Assembly (NCBI RefSeq): GCF_000006565.2
Contig: NC_031480.1
Span: 4,065,529 to 4,129,528 of the forward strand
Length of the DNA: 64,000 bases
Source: Toxoplasma gondii ME49
Taxonomy: Eukaryota; Apicomplexa; Conoidasida; Eucoccidiorida; Sarcocystidae
Direction: 5' to 3'
Shown: positions 60,901-64,000 of the stretch, piece by piece
Numbering within the stretch: the first letter of the stretch is position 1
Layout: each line of letters starts with the position of its first letter
The notes under the pieces: generated by a model
Told to the model about the DNA's origin: nothing
What the model saw: the letters and a program-made list of their open reading frames with translations, nothing else
The model's database searches: none
Position numbers and translations under genes: made by a program

Positions 60901-62998
60901 GTACCCCATGGACTTGAGCGCGGCGTCGAGTGCGCCAGTCGCTCCGTCGCATGCAGTGACGCAGAAAGTGGCTGAAGAACCGGCCCAGCCCTCTCAGGCG
61001 GCGGGCACAGATGCGTGCACCGGCACACAGGAAGCCGACATGGAGCGAGCAACCATAAAGGACGAGCAGCGTAACGACGTGGCGTCTTCCGCTCCACCCC
61101 CAGAGGAAGCACATCGTCTGAGAAGCAGAAAAACGGAAACTATGCCTGGAGTCAAACAACTAGACTGTGAAACCAGTGCTCGCTCAAACATTCGTGGCGA
61201 GGAACTAGAACCTGGAAAGACTCACACAGGGCACACACTCAGTCAGGCGTCGAGCTCGGCGGCGTCTCTTCCACCCTTTCCGGTGAGGTCGCTGTCGCTT
61301 CCGGCTGCGGGAGATGTGGGGCAGCCAGAGAGTGAAGAGACGGCGCACATCGAGCTCGAGGACGTCTTCGCCTCCGGCGTTCTCCCATGGGCAACTGTCG
61401 AGACACTGGAAGGCGCGCAAGTCGATGCTTCTGGCCGGTGGACCTCGTCTGCGCTCTATCTCTACGAGAAACTTCTTTTTGCGAGCTGGGCACAGCGCCA
61501 GCGAGTGGCCGCCTTCGGCAACGACGCATGCATGCGTTTCACCGCGCCGTACCGGAGTGTCGCCGAAGACATCGTGGAACCGACGCGTTCTTTGTGGGGC
61601 GTTTTTTCCCTCCCGTCTGATTTCGAGGAATGTGAAACGGTCCCAGAGGTCGTGGGCGACCGACTGGTGTCTTCGGGGGTGGACCGCCCCATTCAGCTGG
61701 ACATACAGCTGGGTGTTCCCGCCTCGCCTGACACGTCTCCCAAGGCCGAGAAGCCTGGAAAGCAAACTCTGCAGAGTCGCCTCGGGACCCAGACTGGACT
61801 CAGCTGTTCGGAGCGAAGACCCGTGCGCCTGGGGAGGACGCCGACGAAACTTGAGGGGTCCGCGAATGCCTCGCGGGTCGGCCCTGAGACGGCAAGAGCT
61901 GGTGCGACGCGCAGAACTTCCCCGGGATCCGCTCCCGCCTGGACTGGTGAAGGTGGGCTTGCGTTCTCGCGAAGACCGCGCCTACCACGTGCCAGCGCCG
62001 GGAGCTCGTTTCTCGAACGCGAGCGCGCGGGGAGCTTCAATGCAGTGTACGGACAGTTCCCGCAACCGCAGGGAGGACTCGTGCGGATGGTTCGAGACCC
62101 CGAGCCGCCACATCCGATCTTCTGGGACACGGAAACGGACGAGCCACCGAGTAGGCGGCCGTCAACCGATAACGCAAGTCTTGAGACTGTCTCGGGACCT
62201 TCTCGACACAACAGCAAGGCGGCTGACATGTGCGAAATTGCTTTTGACGAAGACTCTGCGAGAGGGCAACCGGCGGGTCCGACTCATGGATTTACCGCCA
62301 CTGACTGTGTAGATTCTCCAACGGGCTCTCGGCCCTCTGATCTGACGGAGCAAGTGCGCTGTAAGCGACCACTGGTAGAGACGGAGACCTGTGATGCGGG
62401 TGCCGCGCTTCAAGTCGAGGCTTCACACACGAAGATTGCTCGGCACCAACTGGCGGCAGATTCCTCGCTGGGAAGTGGGCAGGCGTGGTCGAAAGACGTT
62501 GCCGGGATTGAGGCGAGTGGAAGCGCCGGAAGACCGAATAGCGACCTGCGCGAGCGCGACGCAGATGCCACGTTTCCAGCGGAGCATCCGACGTTGCAAA
62601 GAGCGAATTCCCGCGGTACGGAGAAGTCCCCGAAAACGGGACATGCAACGACTGGTCTAGAGGATAAGCGGCTGGGTGAAACCCCAGTCGGGGGGGACGA
62701 TGGTGAAGAGAGGAGAATGCTGTCATCGCGCAGGCGGACAGATTCCGCCCACCAAACCGGCGAATTACAGACGCCGATACCGCTGAGTTCACTCCAGGAG
62801 TCATTTGGACAATCCCCTTCTAGAAAGGCAGCTGAACTGCCAAAGCGAAATGCGTCACAGGGGATAACCGTGTCACCATTCCCTAAGGGACAAGAGGGAG
62901 TAGACACTCGCGGGACGAGGAAAAGGAGTGAGGCCGGAACCGACCGCAACCAACGTAACTCATCCCACATGCGAGGTAGCACTGCAGAGTTGAGGTAG
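51969..62998 (+). CDS. giant low-complexity protein with Tudor/agenet-like patches, four exons, about 3,057 aa
   Basis: Exons are 51969-55306, 55940-56634, 56999-58185 and about 59045-62998; phases 2, 1 and 0 agree, with acceptors CCTTTCAG, TTTTTCACAG and CGCCCCTCAG. Most of the chain is Ser/Pro/Gly/Arg/Glu-rich and disordered. Ordered islands are a cysteine cluster near residues 754-765 (CCCGPTGVCPMC), a helical block at about 790-870 (LALVERFLGSLLGGD, FHLAWMAYHFLRRL), the junction of exons 2 and 3 at about 1345-1375 (VQVAIEVRGRFAQWWVDAVVE), a strand-like block near 2115-2140 (YFPYGNQQRIVSVEQLRKC) and a helical domain around 2510-2560 (LYEKLLFASWAQRQRVAAFG). The WWVDAVVE and RIVSVEQLR pieces look like Tudor/agenet barrels, which read methylated tails; a nuclear chromatin or RNA role is inference. 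A Lys/Glu-rich stretch ends exon 3. The start ATG follows an in-frame stop at 51933, but an upstream exon is possible. The exon 4 acceptor is uncertain; CTCCTCAG before 59003 is also in phase. Confidence 0.78.
55417..55645. repeat. degenerate TATC/TGTC tetranucleotide tract in intron 1 of the giant gene
   Basis: About 230 bases of imperfect TATC, TGTC and TATA units on the plus strand in the intron 55307-55939. It keeps an artificial reading frame (Ile/Tyr/Leu/Ser) open past the exon, so an unspliced translation would wrongly add about 100 residues. Confidence 0.85.
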
Positions 62999-63801
62999 CT
63001 GTCAGGCAAAAGACGGATGGAAACGCGGTGAAGCGTCCTGAGAGGCGCGACAAGAAACTCGGCAGAGAGCCGACGAGTCCAGACTGCCTGCAGTGTTGCA
63101 TATGTGCATTCACGCGGAACTAAGTCCTTCACCGTCAAGGGAGGCACCTGCCAACTGTGCTGATTGCCATAAGATATCTAGTCTACACCTGATACGTGTT
63201 TGAAGGTTCTTTCCATTTGAACGATTGCTGCACGCCGCGTTCAAACGTTCTATGCATTCTGGTTAAACAAAAGCAACCGTCGCGCATGCAGCATTGCAAG
63301 GTAGCTGCGTACATTTCAGGAAAAAATCTTTTGTTCTTATATACACGCATGTAAGCAGCCATCGTCTGTCCCGTGTGACAGTGCAAACCGCGATAGCGGT
63401 TCCGCCGACGAAGAAGAAAACGCCTCACGCAAGCAGAAAGACCGTATCTTCCGCACAAGTCGCTACAGCACACACCAGTATTGTGCCACCGAATGTTAGA
63501 GCTATCATGTCCGGGCGTATACGCCTGTGTTCCTGATTAGACAAAGCGGTGGAGGTCCTTCAAGTGGCGGGGAAAAATCCGAGGCTCCGTGTGGGACGCG
63601 CCTCAAGAGCTCTAACAATGTTTTAGGATAAAGGAAGTTGGAATGTAGTCATCGTCACTCTCGAGAGACCACAAAGATTGCTCAATTTCACATATCTGCG
63701 ATGGCAACAGACTATTCAACTATTAATGGTAATCGTGTAACATGACGCACGCACATGGATTGAAATTCATTCCTGAGTGTATGTCTGTCTCACACACGTG
63801 C
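62999..63801. other. convergent 3' flanks
   Basis: This lies between the stop of the giant gene (plus) and the stop of the oocyst-wall-type gene (minus). An 80-codon plus frame (63294-63536) has no context. It presumably holds the two 3' untranslated regions. Confidence 0.5.
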
Positions 63802-64000
63802 TTATGCAAAATGCTGCTTCTGAGCAGGCGCGGGCAAGCAGAAGCCGTTAGAAATGAAATGACCAGGCGGGCAGGTGGGGACGGGCTCTTGGATTTCCAC
63901 CTGAACACACGAACCATCTCCGGCAACGGTGAAACTTTTCGGGCACAAAAGCTCTGGCTTAAAACGCCTTTCACCCTCACACTGTTGTTGACTCTGCGCC
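63802..64000 (-). CDS. C-terminal end of a cysteine-rich oocyst-wall-type (COWP/OWP family) protein, partial
   Basis: A frame open to the window edge on the minus strand ends at TAA 63804-63802, giving the last 65 residues. It has the type I oocyst-wall repeat spacing: a Cys in a Gln-rich stretch, then LLCPKSFTVAGDGSCVQV, a Pro/Val linker, and TCPPGHFISNGFCLP before a short tail. The CPxxF/CPPGH openings with GxC ten or so residues later are the signature of Cryptosporidium COWP and Toxoplasma OWP proteins, secreted disulphide-linked components of the oocyst wall. The conserved Cys spacing over two units supports real coding. A different secreted Cys-rich protein with similar repeats is possible. 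The start, signal peptide and remaining repeats lie beyond the right edge, so the paralogue cannot be named. Confidence 0.62.
   Translation of the reverse strand, partial: AQSQQQCEGERRFKPELLCPKSFTVAGDGSCVQVEIQEPVPTCPPGHFISNGFCLPAPAQKQHFA

Noticed and set aside
61205..62312. Long alternative frames over the last exon of the giant gene
   Set aside because: Same reason: high GC suppresses stops in all frames. The chosen frame contains the ordered islands and continues from the previous exon.

Overview
The window looks like nuclear DNA of a tissue-cyst coccidian apicomplexan, most probably Toxoplasma gondii or a very close relative. The reasons are intron-rich genes with GT-AG introns, a GC near 50% with G/C-ending codons, (TA)n microsatellites in introns and spacers, and several lineage-typical products: a vacuolar proton pyrophosphatase whose reassembled six exons give exactly 816 residues (the length published for TgVP1), an alveolin, and a cysteine-rich oocyst-wall-type protein at the right edge. 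There is no sign of bacterial, plasmid or mobile-element content, so there are no operons, ribosome binding sites or CRISPR arrays to report.

Layout, left to right. A tiny three-exon minus-strand gene (1,316-2,702; 97 aa, one membrane span). A long spacer. VP1 on the plus strand (7,652-12,609). Two tandem minus-strand paralogues of 87 and 90 aa with two membrane spans each (14,624-14,887 and 15,928-16,200). A plus-strand zinc-knuckle protein resembling the splicing factor interactor SREK1IP1 (17,853-19,363). Facing it, a probable small minus-strand gene (19,927-20,796), followed by a two-exon minus-strand gene for a 1,516-aa Gln/Ser-rich protein (21,037-26,416). A four-exon plus-strand gene for a 299-aa protein of unknown function (29,058-31,997). 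A three-exon alveolin, probably IMC12 (35,220-37,039). A six-exon plus-strand ubiquitin-specific-protease-like gene (40,182-45,660). A poorly resolved stretch (45.7-51.9 kb) with coding-like fragments on both strands. A very large four-exon plus-strand gene (51,969-62,998; about 3,057 aa, Tudor/agenet-like patches). The 3' end of a minus-strand oocyst-wall-type gene (63,802-64,000).

Each gene stands alone with its own introns and spacer, so neighbours need not share a pathway. Cellular themes are acidocalcisome/vacuole proton pumping and pyrophosphate turnover (VP1), inner membrane complex cytoskeleton (alveolin), deubiquitination (USP), splicing (zinc-knuckle protein), a candidate chromatin or RNA-associated scaffold (giant protein) and the environmental-stage wall (right edge).

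Exon models were built by hand from splice-site sequence, reading-frame phase and codon use. Those where phases agree across every junction (VP1, USP, alveolin, zinc-knuckle, small membrane gene) are firm. Where only fragments could be joined, confidence is low. Transcription starts, poly(A) sites and 5' UTR introns cannot be placed from sequence alone.
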